Below are positions 42,403 through 53,976 of a stretch of DNA of 64,000 nt, piece after piece. Where the stretch lies: positions 3,596,001 through 3,660,000 of the forward strand of contig JANTQA010000021.1 in assembly GCA_027625915.1 (NCBI GenBank), given 5' to 3'. The DNA is from Anaeramoeba flamelloides (taxonomy: Eukaryota > Metamonada > Anaeramoebidae). The position numbers and the translations under genes are program-made. Within the stretch, counting starts at the first letter, position 1. Each line of letters begins with the position of its first letter. The notes under the pieces were generated by a model. That model searched no databases. It was given only the letters and a program-made list of their open reading frames with translations, and was not told the DNA's origin.

Positions 42403-43647
42403 GGGGATAAGTACATTTTTCATTTTTTGAGTGCCACCATTTATGTGAAACTGAACTCTTCAAATCATTTCTTTAGCCAAATAAATTTATATTTTAATAA
42501 ATACTAGAGTGGAATATGTCCTCGTATAAGATATTTTCATACCAACAAAAAAAGGGAAATCAAAAAAATTCAGAAATTGATCTAAAAAAAAAAAATAAAA
42601 ATCATTTATTACTTGATCTTATCTGTAACATTTTACACAATTACTTATTCTCTATTTGTTTTTATTTTTGATTCTTTATGAAAATAATTTTGTTTGGAAA
42701 ATTTTTGATAAACTAATTACTGTTTATTTCGAAAGAATTTCCAAACGAATTTAAACAAATATATCCAATAAACCCTTATTCTCAAGAAGAATTAAAAAAA
42801 AGAACTGATTTTCTGAACTAAAACCAGAATTAGATGAATCAAATGAAAATGGTATTTTTTTAATTCTTCTTATGAATAAGGGTTTATTGGATATATTTGT
42901 TTACTTTTAAAATCATTTATTTACCATTAAAATGAGAACGAAAAATAATTAGGAATCTGATTGAAATTTTTCTCGAATTTTTCAATTATTTTGATTTGAA
43001 TCTTTTGTAACTGTTTTTTTGATTCCGAGAATTCAACCCGTTTATTTTAATTTTGAAATATTATTCTTTATTTTGGTATTGATTTGATAAAAATATTCGA
43101 AAAAAGAATTTTGAAAGGAAATTTGTAAAAAAATGTTTTGTAAAAAATAATAATAAATAGTAATGGGGCATGAAATTCAAGGTAAAAAATTGTTTTTATT
43201 CATACAAAATAAGAAAATAAAGAAAACTAATCTTCGAAAATACCCTTTTATCCATTTTCGTTCCTTTTTTCATACTTGATTTCAACAAATTTATTTGGAA
43301 TGGTGATCTTTCGTGTTTGGTCTTCTAAAAGAAAATATTTGTTTCAAATGTACACTTTTTGGGGTATATTTTTTCTTTGTTTACTGTTTGATTAATTTTA
43401 CTCGTTTTTATAAACACATCTCTAGATCCAAAACCAAATTTCATAAAACCAAAAATTGAATCAAAAAAAAAGTTCAAAAAATTGAAAAATTTCAGATTCA
43501 ACTCTGAATTACTTTGATTCTTTTCACAAATAGACTAGTGAATGGTATTTTGGTTCCAAAGTTTCAATATCTGGTGGTACAAAAAAAAAATTTTTCAGTA
43601 ATGTTTGTGTAATTAAAATTTTTCAAAATAGTAAAATGTACTTGTTT
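42403..43647 (+). mobile_element. TTAA-flanked element 4, copy 1
   Basis: Starts after TTAA (42399-42402) with GGGGATAAGTACATTTTTCA and runs about 1.24 kb to AAAATGTACTTG. It is colinear with 50157-51366, including a CAACCCGTTTATTTTAATTT block, a TTCAAGGTAAAAAATTG-like block and a GTTTCAATATCTGGTGG-like block. The right TTAA is not conserved in this copy. Confidence 0.8.
42754..42903. repeat. Inverted duplication inside element 4 copy 1
   Basis: Arms of about 50 bp, AACAAATATATCCAATAAAC and its complement, about 60 bp apart. The other copy (near 50600-50640) has only one of the arms, so this is a copy-specific rearrangement or foldback insertion. Confidence 0.8.
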
Positions 43648-45271
43648 CTTTCAATAATAAAAAAACAAAAAAAATAAATTCTATTTTTATACAAAGTAAA
43701 CTGGAAATGAAAATTCCATTTATATCTTAAATTGTATATTCAAAATTTTTTTAATCAATTTAATCTATTTGTATGAAATTTACTTTAAAAGGGGTTTAAT
43801 TATTCTCAATTTAAATTTAATAAAGGAAAAACTCTTTGAGGTAAAAAAATTCCCATAAATTCCCTTATCGAAATTCGTATTTATGAAAAGTTTAATAATA
43901 AATATTAAAGGAAAGATTAAAAGTATATAAAACAAATGGCCACATAATTGTAAACACAAAATAATCCCTTTTTTAAAGGAATTATCAGAAAAGATGTTTT
44001 TGAATAAATTTCACTTTTTCCTCAGAAATAATCACAATAAATAAGATTTTAATTTTCAGTCTTGTTACTCTATTAATTGTAGATTTGTGATTTTTTGGAT
44101 TTCTACATGTATTGAATGCTCCAATTCAGAGATATAGAATTTTTAATCAATATACTAAATAAGAATCATTTATGTTTCCTTGATAATTTTTACAAATTAC
44201 ATAACAAAATGGGTTTAATTTTTCATTTTTTTGAATAATTTTTAATTTAGAGAAAGAGGGTATTTTTGGAAATATCTGGGTTTTTGGTTTGGTGGTTATA
44301 AACATAAAATATGAGTTTAATTTTCTTTATATCTTTTCCTTGAATCTTTGAAGCAATATTTCTTTATTTTTGTTCTATTGTAAAAAAAAGTTATCAATAA
44401 AAGAATTACAAAACAAAATTTTGAATGAAAAAAGTTGGTAAACAATGATAAATAAAAAATAAATTGGAAAAACCACTTGAAATACTTTTTTTTTTCTTAT
44501 AGTGATTCAAGAAGATACAGTAGAAAACAATTTTTTTTCACTACACTACAAATTTCGCAAAATTATTTAATCCCATTCGAACCAATTAAAAAACATTTAT
44601 TTAGTTCTAAATAGGGATTTCAAAATTTAAATGGCTTATTATGAAAAACTGTCTTTGATATAGATTTAGTTATTTAAAACAGATTTTTGAATTTTAAACA
44701 AATTTAATTATTTAAGACCAATTTAAAAAATTTCAATTAAATTCCATTTAGATTTTTTTAAATTAAATTCCATTTAGATTTTATTAATTTGGGGTTAATT
44801 TAGAAGATTTTCAATTTAATTCAATTTGATTTTTTTTTAAAATTACATTCCATTTAGATTATTTTTTTTTAATTAGACTGGATAAAACGATTTTTCATAT
44901 TTGAGTAAGAAATATTGCCTCCTTGAAGAATTAATTTATTCATAAATTATGATAAAAGGAAACAGACTAAAAACGTAAAAATAAAATAGAAATAGAAAAC
45001 CTTTTATTTAATAAAATTATTTCAAATAAAAAAAAATATAGAACTTTATCAATACTTTTATCCTTTGAATGAATAATGTTGAAAAAGTAATAACTTGTAT
45101 ATATATATATATATATATTATGATAGTAATCCCACTTTTTAAAAGGTAATTAAATATGCTGCAGATTTAAGGCCAATTTCTATCTATTAAGTTTTAAATT
45201 TAAAGAAAATTCATAAATTAAATACAAATATTAGAGAATAATAACAAAATTATAATATTTTTCAAAAAGAA
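43648..45271. other. AT-rich intergenic
   Basis: No gene. 44735-44870 holds about four imperfect tandem units of AAATTCCATTTAGATTTTTT. 45097-45117 is a (TA)n run. Confidence 0.45.
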
Positions 45272-45815
45272 TATAATAAACACCATTCCAAAATTTGGAG
45301 ACATATAAAATCAAAAATAGGCAAAAAAAAGTCCGAATTTATAGTATTTTTCCAAACATAAACATAAAAACATATTTAAGTTCCAGAGTATTAGTGTTTT
45401 TATAAGTAATTATTTTTATACAAATAAAAGAAAAAAAATATAAAATGAAAAAAATCAAAATCCCTGTATCTAAAATAATGAAATGAGTAGAACAAAAAAT
45501 TCGATTGGTAAATTAATTGAAATTTCATCAATAATTGTTGATCGAACAAACGAAAAGATACCATTAACAAATTCTATGTGATTTTCTAATTTAAGAAACT
45601 CAAAACTAACCTTCTATCAACCATCGAAAAAAATTCCAGATCTAACGAAACAGATTAAGTAATTGGAAAAAAGGAAATGAAAACAAAACAGGAAAGACAA
45701 AAAATGAAATAGTTTTAAAATCAAAATTATTTCCAAATTGAATGTAAAGTGTAGTATTGTTATTCTTTCCACTGTTTAAAATGTGTCCATTTTTTTGTAA
45801 TTTAGTTTTATATAA
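45272..45815 (+). mobile_element. MITE family E, copy
   Basis: Ends CATTCCAAAATTTGGAGACA and GTGTCCATTTTTTTGTAATT. The internal blocks are colinear with the copies at 33008 and 49178 (AACCTTCTATCAACCATCG). Confidence 0.8.
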
Positions 45816-45837
45816 ACAAATGTCTTGATTTGAGGAA

Positions 45838-46000
45838 TTCCAAAAGTTAGAAGTGTCGTTAGTTTTTTTTTTAATTTTATAAATTAAAAAACCACCATTA
45901 GCTTTTTCAGAATTTAAAGGAATTCAGTAAAATCAAAGATTTTTTCTAATCTTTTGAATTCTGAAAAAGCTAAAGGCACTCTACCGTACTTGACGAAACA
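45838..46000. repeat. Hairpin-string repeat, copy 6
   Basis: Starts near GAAGTGTCGTTAG. It includes the TTCAGAATTTAAAGGAATTC and CTTTTGAATTCTGAAAAAGC arms and ends CTCTACCGTACTTGACG. It is immediately followed by a LINE fragment. Confidence 0.75.
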
Positions 46001-46009
46001 CCACAAAAA

Positions 46010-46200
46010 TATTTCAAAATAATTAAAAAGCAAAATTATTTATTTAATTCCCAAAAATATATAAATTATCCATCAAGTTTAACAATTCTAAAATTCAGGG
46101 TATTTACTAAATGCTTAAATAGATATTATTATATAATCAATAAAATATAAACAAATTTTGTACTTTATGTTGAAAATCTGAAAATAAAGAAATAACAGAA
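46010..46200 (+). mobile_element. LINE 3' fragment, plus strand
   Basis: Translation gives PQKYFKIIKKQNYLF, then YPSSLTILKFRVFTKCLNRY, which aligns with the fragments at 19060 and 27600. Stops follow soon after. It is decayed. Confidence 0.65.
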
Positions 46201-46329
46201 AATATTCTATCGTTTTTAAGGGTGATTTTTTCCGATTAAAAATATAGAAAATATATTGAAATAAAATTAAAAGAAATTAATCGCAAATGAATTAAGGTTT
46301 AAATCCCTAAAACGGTTTAAATTATTAAC

Positions 46330-46447
46330 TTGTATTAGGTGTGACAAGGCGTTATTTTGGTTTTTAGCTGACCGATCTTCAACTCCATATGAAATTGAAG
46401 ATCGGTCAGCTAAAAACCAAAATAACACATTGCGGCGCCTAATACAA
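46330..46447. mobile_element. 118-bp near-perfect foldback MITE
   Basis: Two arms of about 50 bases starting TTGTATTAGG are inverted copies. The inner 31 bases (TTATTTTGGTTTTTAGCTGA onward) are perfect, leaving a loop of about 10 bases. It is clearly richer in G+C than its surroundings, which implies recent arrival. Confidence 0.85.
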
Positions 46448-46539
46448 AATAATATTTTTTTACCATTCCATAATGTAAACTTGAAATCTAGAGGGACTTG
46501 TAATTATAACAAAAAATCTTGAAGTAAAATTAATCACAA

Positions 46540-47460
46540 ATTCAAAAAAGTTTTACCACATCTTAAAATTGAAAAACAAATTAAAAATCCGATTTTTAAA
46601 ATAACAGATCTTAATTTTAAAGATATTTTTCAGAAAATGAATTATTGTTTTAAAAGGTTAGATCCATTTTTCTCATTTTGAAAAAGTTCAAATTCCAACA
46701 TATTGCCAAATTATTTGAAAAAAATATAAATTTGATAGAAAAAAGAAATCTTATTGCCTGCAAAGGAAGTGTAACAAAAATGCACTTTAAAAAGAAACCA
46801 CTAACTTTTGAAATAACTCAGTATAAAAAATCTAATTAATTTTCAAAATAAATTACAATAATTATTTTAAACTGGAAAAAAATATAATTTTTTGATACAA
46901 AGAACATTTCAAATTAATTTTTTCAATTTGTTGAACCAAAAAAAATGCGAGAAAAAAACTTCCAAACTATTAATTGGAAAATTCTCCCAAAATACTTTTT
47001 TAAAATTTCAGAATTAGAATAATTCATCTTATATCCCTAAAGAAATAGATTTTTAATTTGATTGAATTTAATAAATATATTAATAATGCAATTTTAATTA
47101 TTCCTGTTGGTTATTAATGACCCAAGATTAAAAGTATCAATAGATTTTTATAATTATTTCTCAATTTTTTAAAGATTCGCAAACAAATAAAACAAATTCA
47201 AATGCATATTTTTAATAAAAAAAAATAGATATTCTCAAATAACTGATTTTCATACAAAAAGTTCCTTGTTTATACTCTGAATAATTGAAAAAAAACTATT
47301 ACTTAGTCTTTGAAATTTCAAGAATTTAAATAAATATTTTAAAATAAAAAAAAAAAGTGATCAATTTTTTTGATGTTCAAGGATTCAATATTTGATTTAT
47401 TTTTCTTGTATTTTTAAAATAAGGCTAAAGTTTCAAGGTTATTTGTTCATAAAAACTCTC
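46540..47460. repeat. Dispersed repeat, copy 1
   Basis: About 900 bp colinear with 51850-52745, for example CTTATTGCCTGCAAAGGAAG against CTTATTGCCTGTGAAGGAAG and the TCAAATAACTGATTTT block. The ends are not defined. Confidence 0.7.
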
Positions 47461-49001
47461 AGAAATTAATAAAAGTGCTATATATTTTTTTTTATCTCAA
47501 ACATTTTATTTGTGAAAATTTTAACTATATAATTCCAAACAACTACTGATAAGAAAGTGATTGTTTCACTCAAAAGTTTTTAATTGTATTGTAGTCATTG
47601 TTGAAAGATTTTGGAAAATCCTTTAGTAATTAGGCAAAGTTTGAAAATTTTCTGATCTTCTAATTTTGAATTCTATTTGGGTAAAATAAGAAGTATTTTA
47701 CTATTAAATTCAACTTTAAAAATGTTATTTAAAGTTATTTTAGAAGAGTTTAACCAAATTATTTTGCCAATTTTTAATCTCATAAATATATAAGATTTGC
47801 CGCGCTAAAGGATTTAAGACATTGTGAAAATTAATTTGGTTCAAGTCACTCAATTATTTGATCAATAGACGACAAAGAAAAAAGCCCATCAGCTTTCCCG
47901 TAAAGGTTGGAAATTGAATGGATTCTCTTTCTTTGTTTAAAAACAATGTCTAAAATCATACAACGTTTTTGTTTTTTCTTCCAAAGAAAATCAATATCAT
48001 TTTTTAAAAAATTAAAAATGTTTGGTCTCTTTTTTCGAAGAAAAAAGGAGAAATGAAACCATTTATAAACGATTTTCAAAAGGTGAAAAAAACATTTACA
48101 AATTTTTGAAATGAGAAAAAAAAACATTTTATTTTTTTTTGTCAAGGAAAGAAATTTTGGAGAGGGATGTTCAAAATCAGTAACTGTTAAGAACACACAA
48201 TGAATGCAGATTTTGTAGTTTGATTGTTTTCAAGAATTGACTTACAAACGGAAAACAAAAGCGAAGATAGAAACTCATTGAAAAGTTGAACAATCTAGTT
48301 TGTTTCAGTATGAATTTAAATGAAGTTTTATCACCGATGTAGAAAATGTAAAATTTAACTTCAGTGTTTACAGTAACTTCATTGGAAGAAAAAGAGAAGC
48401 TTTGAAGAACAAGTATATTCAAAGCACTATTAAAAAATAACAAATTAGTTGTTTCGGTTAAATTTATTTGTTTGTTTGTTGTTTTGACGAGTTAGATCCC
48501 GAGTTAAAAAATAAATAGCATCTCATATTGTTTCATTTGTTCAACAATCACTTTTTATAATTCCTCGTTTTGGATCCCCTTCCAGTCTCAAAATATGATA
48601 TTGTTCAAGTGCTCAGAGGATATTAATCGAAGTTGGAAGAACTCCCCAATATCATCTTATATCACTAAGAATAATATCATCTTTCTCGTTCTTTCAGGCG
48701 AAAGTCGTAAGATAACAAAGTGACTGTTTCCAAATCAAAACAATAAAAATATTTCCGAAAAATAATATTTTTTTTTCAAAATTTTCTTTTTTTTTGGGGG
48801 GATCCTAAAAACCAAATAAAAAAGGATCAGATCTTATGACTGAAATTTCATTTCAAAAATATCCTCTTTTAAAAATGATAACTTATTTCTCTAAAGTTGA
48901 TAAATGAAGTTGCATATTGGGTTTAATCATTCCCCTGTGAAAATAAGTACTTTATTACCTTTGGTATTACTATAATTAAAATAATTTCAAAATGCCTTGG
49001 T
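47461..49001. other. Intergenic stretch, possible gene remnant
   Basis: On the minus strand 48430-48250 is an open stretch followed by a plausible 62-base intron (GTAAGT to TTCTTAACAG) and an open stretch down to 47846. The product is Phe/Lys-rich without a known domain, and the phases give a short C-terminus. 48500-48600 resembles the reverse complement of 10215-10330, and 48870-48960 matches 52890-52980. I do not call a gene. Confidence 0.3.
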
Positions 49002-49035
49002 TTAAGGGACTGGTGACTCTTATTTATTTTTTAGT

Positions 49036-50065
49036 GATTAAAAATACATTACATGGAAAAAATCCACGGCACGATTTTTAATTGTGAATATTGGGAAAAT
49101 TTTTGTGTAATTTCTTTGATTCTAAATCAAATCCCTTTTCAAGAAACATACTTCTAAAATTATAACCCATCCACTTATTAAACACCGTTCCAAAAATTTG
49201 GACACACCCAAAATCAAAAATAGGCAAAATAAAACCCAATTTTTTGTATTTTTCCAAACCTAATATAAAACCACATTTAAGTTACCCAGTATTAATGTTT
49301 TAATAAGTAATCATTTTAACCCAAATAAAAGAAAAAAATATAAAACTCAAAAATAAAAACAGGTGTGTCCAAAATAATGAAACCAGCTGAACAAAAAATG
49401 TATTGGTAAATTTGTTGAAATTTCACCAACAATTGTTGATCAATCAAATGTTAAGATACCATCTACCAATTGTATGTGATTGTTCTATTTAACAAACTCA
49501 ACACTAACCCTCTATCAACCATTGAAAAAAAATGTCCCAGATCTAACGAAACAGATTAAGTAACTTGAAAAAAGGAAATGAAAACAAAACAAAAAAGACA
49601 AAAAATGAAAATGTTTGTAAAATCAAAATTCTTTCCAATTTGAATTAAAAGTGCAGTAATGATGTTCTTTCGACTGTTTAAACTGTGTCCAAATTTTTGG
49701 AATCTAGTTTAGAATGATAATTAATGAAAGTAGACTTGCTCAAAACACTTTTCAATCAATCAAAAAAACAAGAATAAAAATTATCAATTTCCAAACTCTT
49801 AACTTCTATAAAAATCTATTATTTCGAAAAAAGTTTATCTACTTTGGTTATCTCATAATTAATTGGGTACTATATAGAAGCTCCCAAATTTACTAGATTT
49901 TAGGTAGGTTTATTACTTGGTTCTTAAACAATTGGGTTATTTATAAAAGGGGTTTAATTTAAAATAAAAGCAATTACACAACAATTTTCCCAATATTCAC
50001 AATTAAAAATCTTGTCATGGATTTTTTTTCATGTCAGTTATTTTAATCACTACTATAATTAATAA
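49036..50065. mobile_element. Family J element, copy 2
   Basis: Inverted ends of 60 bases or more (TCCACGGCACGATTTTTAAT and the right-hand mirror ATTAAAAATCTTGTCATGG). The interior 49706-50010 matches 37560-37830. A family E MITE splits it at 49178. Confidence 0.7.
49178..49710 (+). mobile_element. MITE family E, best-preserved copy
   Basis: Ends GTTCCAAAAATTTGGACACA and GTGTCCAAATTTTTGGAAT, about 530 bp. The interior is non-coding and colinear with four other copies. It is nested in family J. Confidence 0.85.
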
Positions 50066-50156
50066 TGGTGGGTTATCGGATTTTTAGTTTAATTTACTCA
50101 AAGGGAATTTAGGTAAATGAATATCTATGGTATTATTTATACTCTTTTCTCTTTAA

Positions 50157-51366
50157 GTGGGTAAGTATATTTTTCAAATTTTGAGTGCCACCATCTTTTT
50201 GGTGAATCAGAATTATTCAAATCATTTCTTTAAGCAAATATATTGATATTTTATAAAAATAAAAGTGGAATATATCCTAGTATTATATATATATATATAT
50301 CCATACCAACTAAACAATGGAATTCAAAAAAATGAAAAAATTGATCAAAAAAAAATAAATAAAAAACATTTATTTCTTGATCTTGTATGTAATATTTGAT
50401 ACAATTACTTGTTCTTTATTTGGTTTTATTTTTAATTCTTCATGGAAATACTTTTGTTTTTGTAAAATTTTTGAGAAAAACAAATTACTTTTTATTTTTT
50501 AAGAATTTCCAAAATGAATTTAAAAATCCTATTTTCATTTATGTCGTCTAATTCTAGTTTTAGTTCAGAAAATCAGATATTTTTGAAATTCTTCTTGAGA
50601 ATAAGGGTTTATTGGACAAATTTGTTTGATTTTATAATTATTTATTTTCCATTAAAATGAGAACTCAAATAAAATCTGAATCTGATAAAAATTTGTTATT
50701 GAATTTTTCAATTATTTTGATTTGAATCTTTTGTAACTGTTTTTTGATTCCAAGAATTCAACCCGTTTATTTTAATTTTTGAAATAGTATTCCTTGTTTT
50801 GGATTTGTTTGATAAAAATATTTCAAAATTGAATTTTGAAAGCAAATTTGTAACAAAAGGTTTTATAAAATAATAATAAATAGTAATGCGGCTAGAAATT
50901 CAAGGAAAAAAATAGTTTATATTCAGACAAATTAAGAAGATAAAGAAAACCAATCTTCGAAAATAGGCTTTTATCGATTTTTTTTTTTTCATTCTTGATT
51001 TCAACAAATTTATTTGGAATGGTGATCTTTTGTATTTGGTCTTCTAAAAGAAAAAATTTGTTTCAAATACACACCCTTTCGGGTATATTTTTTTGGTTTA
51101 CTGTTTGATTAATTTCAATCGTTCGTATAAACACATCTCGAGATCCAAAACCAAATTTAATAAAACCAAAAATTTCATCAAAAAAAATGTTCAAAAAATT
51201 GAAAAATTTAAGATTCAACTCTGAATTACTTTGATTCTTTTCACGAATAGACTAGTGGATGGTGTTTTGGTTCCAAAGTTTCAATATCTATTGACACTAA
51301 TAAAATAATTTTCAGTAATGTTCACACAATTAAAATTTTTCAAAATGAGAAAATGTACTTACATCC
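50157..51366 (+). mobile_element. TTAA-flanked element 4, copy 2
   Basis: 1.21 kb between TTAA at 50153-50156 and TTAA at 51367-51370. The left end is GTGGGTAAGTATATTTTTCA and the right end GAAAATGTACTTACATCC. Both TTAA flanks are intact. It is nested in the 4-kb element. Confidence 0.85.
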
Positions 51367-51849
51367 TTAAAACAAAATTGCTTTCTTTAATTACACAATC
51401 AATTTAATTCGGTTTAATCTGATTTGTGGTTATTTTGCAATTCTCTGTATTTGACCCAGTGATGATTTTGTAATATTCTTGCGATAAAAATAACTCATTT
51501 GAAAAACGAAAAAAAAAAGAAAAAAATCACCGATATCTCAAAAGTGCAAAAGAGCAACACTTCAAAACTTACATAGTTGTTTTCAAAATTGTATATTCTA
51601 ACCATTCTAATTGGAAATTGAGTGTCGCTCTTTGGCACTTTTTTAGAAAAATGTCCTCGTATGTGGTTGTTTATTTTTGGAGATCGATCGTACATCAAAG
51701 GTTGGTTGGTTTTTGATTGGCGTTAGGTCCTCATAAAAATTACTAAAAAGTTTTTTCCATTTCAGAAAAAAATTTTCTGTCGTAGTGACTCGACCTTTAA
51801 GGTACTAGTAAACTAAAAAAAATCTTCAAGTAAATCCGATAGCAAAGAA

Positions 51850-52745
51850 AAAAAAATACCACTTCTTTAAATTGAAAAACAAAGTAAAAATCTGATTACT
51901 ACAAAACAAAACTTGCTTTTAATACTATTTTCAGAAATGAATTATTGTTTTTAAAAGTCTGATCTCATTTTTCCCATTTTTGAAAAGTTCAAAATTCAAC
52001 ATATTTCTGAATTATTTAAAAAAATTATTTCCTTTGAAAGAAGATTGAAATCTTATTGCCTGTGAAGGAAGTGTACAAAAACATACTTTAAAAATAAAAC
52101 CACTAAGTTCTATAATAACTCAGCTTAAAAAATCTACTTAATTTCAAAAAAAAATACAATAATTATTTTAAACTAAAAAAAAAATATAATTTTTTGATTC
52201 AAAAAACAGTTCAAATCACATTTTTACTTTTTATTGAACAAAAAAATATGAGAAAAAGAACCAAACAATCGAATTAAAAATTCTCCCGAAAAACTTTTTT
52301 AAAACCTGGAAAATTCAAATTATAATCAAAAAAAATAATTTTTAATTTGATTATTTATAATCAATAATTAATAACCCAGATTTTAATTATTTCAGAAAGT
52401 CATTAACAACCAAAAGATTAAATGTATCAAATAGACTTTACAGTTATTTCTCAATTTTTTAAAGATTTTCTTACAAATAAAACAATCCAAGTGCATATTT
52501 CTAATAAATATAAAATAATAGATATTATCAAATAACTGATTTTAATACAAATAGTTCCATGTTTATACTCTTGATATTTGAAAAAGGATATTGACTAGTC
52601 TTTTTAAATTTCAAGAAATTTAATAAAAATTTGAAAATAAAATTGAATGATCAAATTTTTTAGATCTTTTAAGGATTCAATATTTGATTTATTTTTATTG
52701 TATTTTTTAAAATAAGACTAAAGTTTCCAAGATTTGTTCCATCCA
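51850..52745. repeat. Dispersed repeat, copy 2
   Basis: Colinear with 46540-47460. It is part of the right half of the 4-kb TTAA element, so the copy at 46.5 kb may be a fragment of a second such element. Confidence 0.7.
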
Positions 52746-53104
52746 GACTCTCTGAAATTTTTACGTGAGATTTCTTCAAAATTAAATTTTTTTGCAATTT
52801 TTTTTTCTAATTTGATCCAATAACCCAACAAAAAACAGTACTAAGATCTTTTTTATGAAAATCTAATTGGGAAAAATGAATTCTTTTAAAAATGATTATT
52901 CATTTCTCTAAAGTTGACAAATGAAGTTGTATATCGGGTTTAATTGTATCCTTATATAAATAATTACTCTATTACTTTGGAAAAAAAAAATAATTAAGAG
53001 TTACTAGTCCCTTAACAAAATTAAAAATAAAAAAAAAACAATTTAAAATATTACATAGTTTGGAATCAAATTGGAGTTGTCGTTTTCAATGTGCACACCA
53101 ACTG

Positions 53105-53248
53105 TTAGAATTGATTGGTTAACTTTTCATCATAATTTACTTCTTTGAGATCTTGTTTATGCGTATTGTGCAAGTTTAATTTTTTTATTTCTTTAACGGT
53201 GCATCTTCCAACCTTCCATCTTGTTGGTTGTGTGTCGTTTTGTACCAG
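53105..53248 (-). CDS. Coding-like island, possible last exon
   Basis: Open from a possible acceptor (CTTTTAG before 53248) to a TAA: 47 residues including PTRWKVGRCTVKEIKKLN. The composition is protein-like and less AT-skewed than the flanks. An overlapping frame above it is also open for a while, so the assignment is weak. It may belong to the same gene as the next two entries. Confidence 0.25.
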   Translation of the reverse strand: MVQNDTQPTRWKVGRCTVKEIKKLNLHNTHKQDLKEVNYDEKLTNQF

Positions 53249-53506
53249 CTAAAAGATCTTTAGAAGCACTATTTTTTGGAAAACCGTGGTGAACGTAACG
53301 CCTTCTAAGTAAAATATTAAAAAATGAATCATTTTGAAATTGTTTTTAGGTTTTTGAATTTTTTTTGTCTTAGATTGTTAAAATGGTTAGTTTTTTGAAG
53401 CAGCATCATTAAAATAAAAAAATTTTTCAAATAGATTTCTTTTCTTTTCTTTTTTTCTTGTTTAGATCTAAAATTGAAGCAAAAATTATTTTTCTTGGTT
53501 TTGGTA

Positions 53507-53761
53507 TCAGTCAGGAATTATTTTGGAAGATGGCTTAGTGTGAACATTTGAAAAGTCTTTGGTATTGGTGCCAAAAGTTTTTGTGTAATGAGAATTTGCA
53601 AGAATCCTTTTTGATAAAACTTTGGGGTTTTGTGAGGATAGAACAATAGTGAAGGAAACTTTTGGGTAATCTTTCGATGCCAATACAGGATCTATACCAA
53701 ACTTTTTTAGGCCATGGCAATTTGAGAAACCTTTTTGAAAGTCAATTTGTTTTTTGGACAG
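53507..53761 (-). CDS. Coding-like island, possible internal exon
   Basis: Open for 84 residues from a possible acceptor (AAGTTCTAG before 53761) to a TGA, with sequences such as FGIDPVLASKDYPKVSF and VLSSQNPKVLSKRIL. Balanced amino-acid use and higher G+C than the flanks suggest a real or former exon. No known domain. The donor site is not identified. Another frame (53535-53720) is open across the same place. Confidence 0.3.
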   Translation of the reverse strand: MSKKQIDFQKGFSNCHGLKKFGIDPVLASKDYPKVSFTIVLSSQNPKVLSKRILANSHYTKTFGTNTKDFSNVHTKPSSKIIPD

Positions 53762-53976
53762 CTAGAACTTAGACTTGTAAATATTTCTTTAGTGCCCAAT
53801 AATTTTTAGATCTCAAAGTTCCTTTTTCATCTTCTTTTTGTTTTTTATTTTTTTATCATCTTCCTTTTAACTGAAAAACAAATTGGTTGAATTTAATTCA
53901 AACCAATTCAAACAATTGGAGTCCATTCAAAATTTTGAAATGTATTAAAACTAAAAAAATGATTTTATTGGATTTA

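Larger units (their letters stand above)
49006..53011. mobile_element. Large composite TTAA-flanked element
   Basis: 4.0 kb between TTAA at 49002-49005 and 53012-53015. The ends GGGACTGGTGACTCTTA and TAAGAGTTACTAGTCCC are inverted with two mismatches. Inside are a family J copy (about 49036-50040), a family E MITE and TTAA element 4 copy 2, plus part of the dispersed repeat. No transposase frame was found, so it is a non-autonomous or decayed element enlarged by insertions. Confidence 0.7.

Noticed and set aside
47812-48443. Minus-strand gene with a neat GTAAGT..TTAACAG intron
   Set aside because: The splice sites look good but joining them shifts the frame into an early stop. The product has no domain, and the area overlaps dispersed repeats.
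48870-53011. Long terminal direct repeats (LTR-like) around the 4-kb block
   Set aside because: The similar stretches are not at the element borders, and the true borders are inverted repeats at TTAA.
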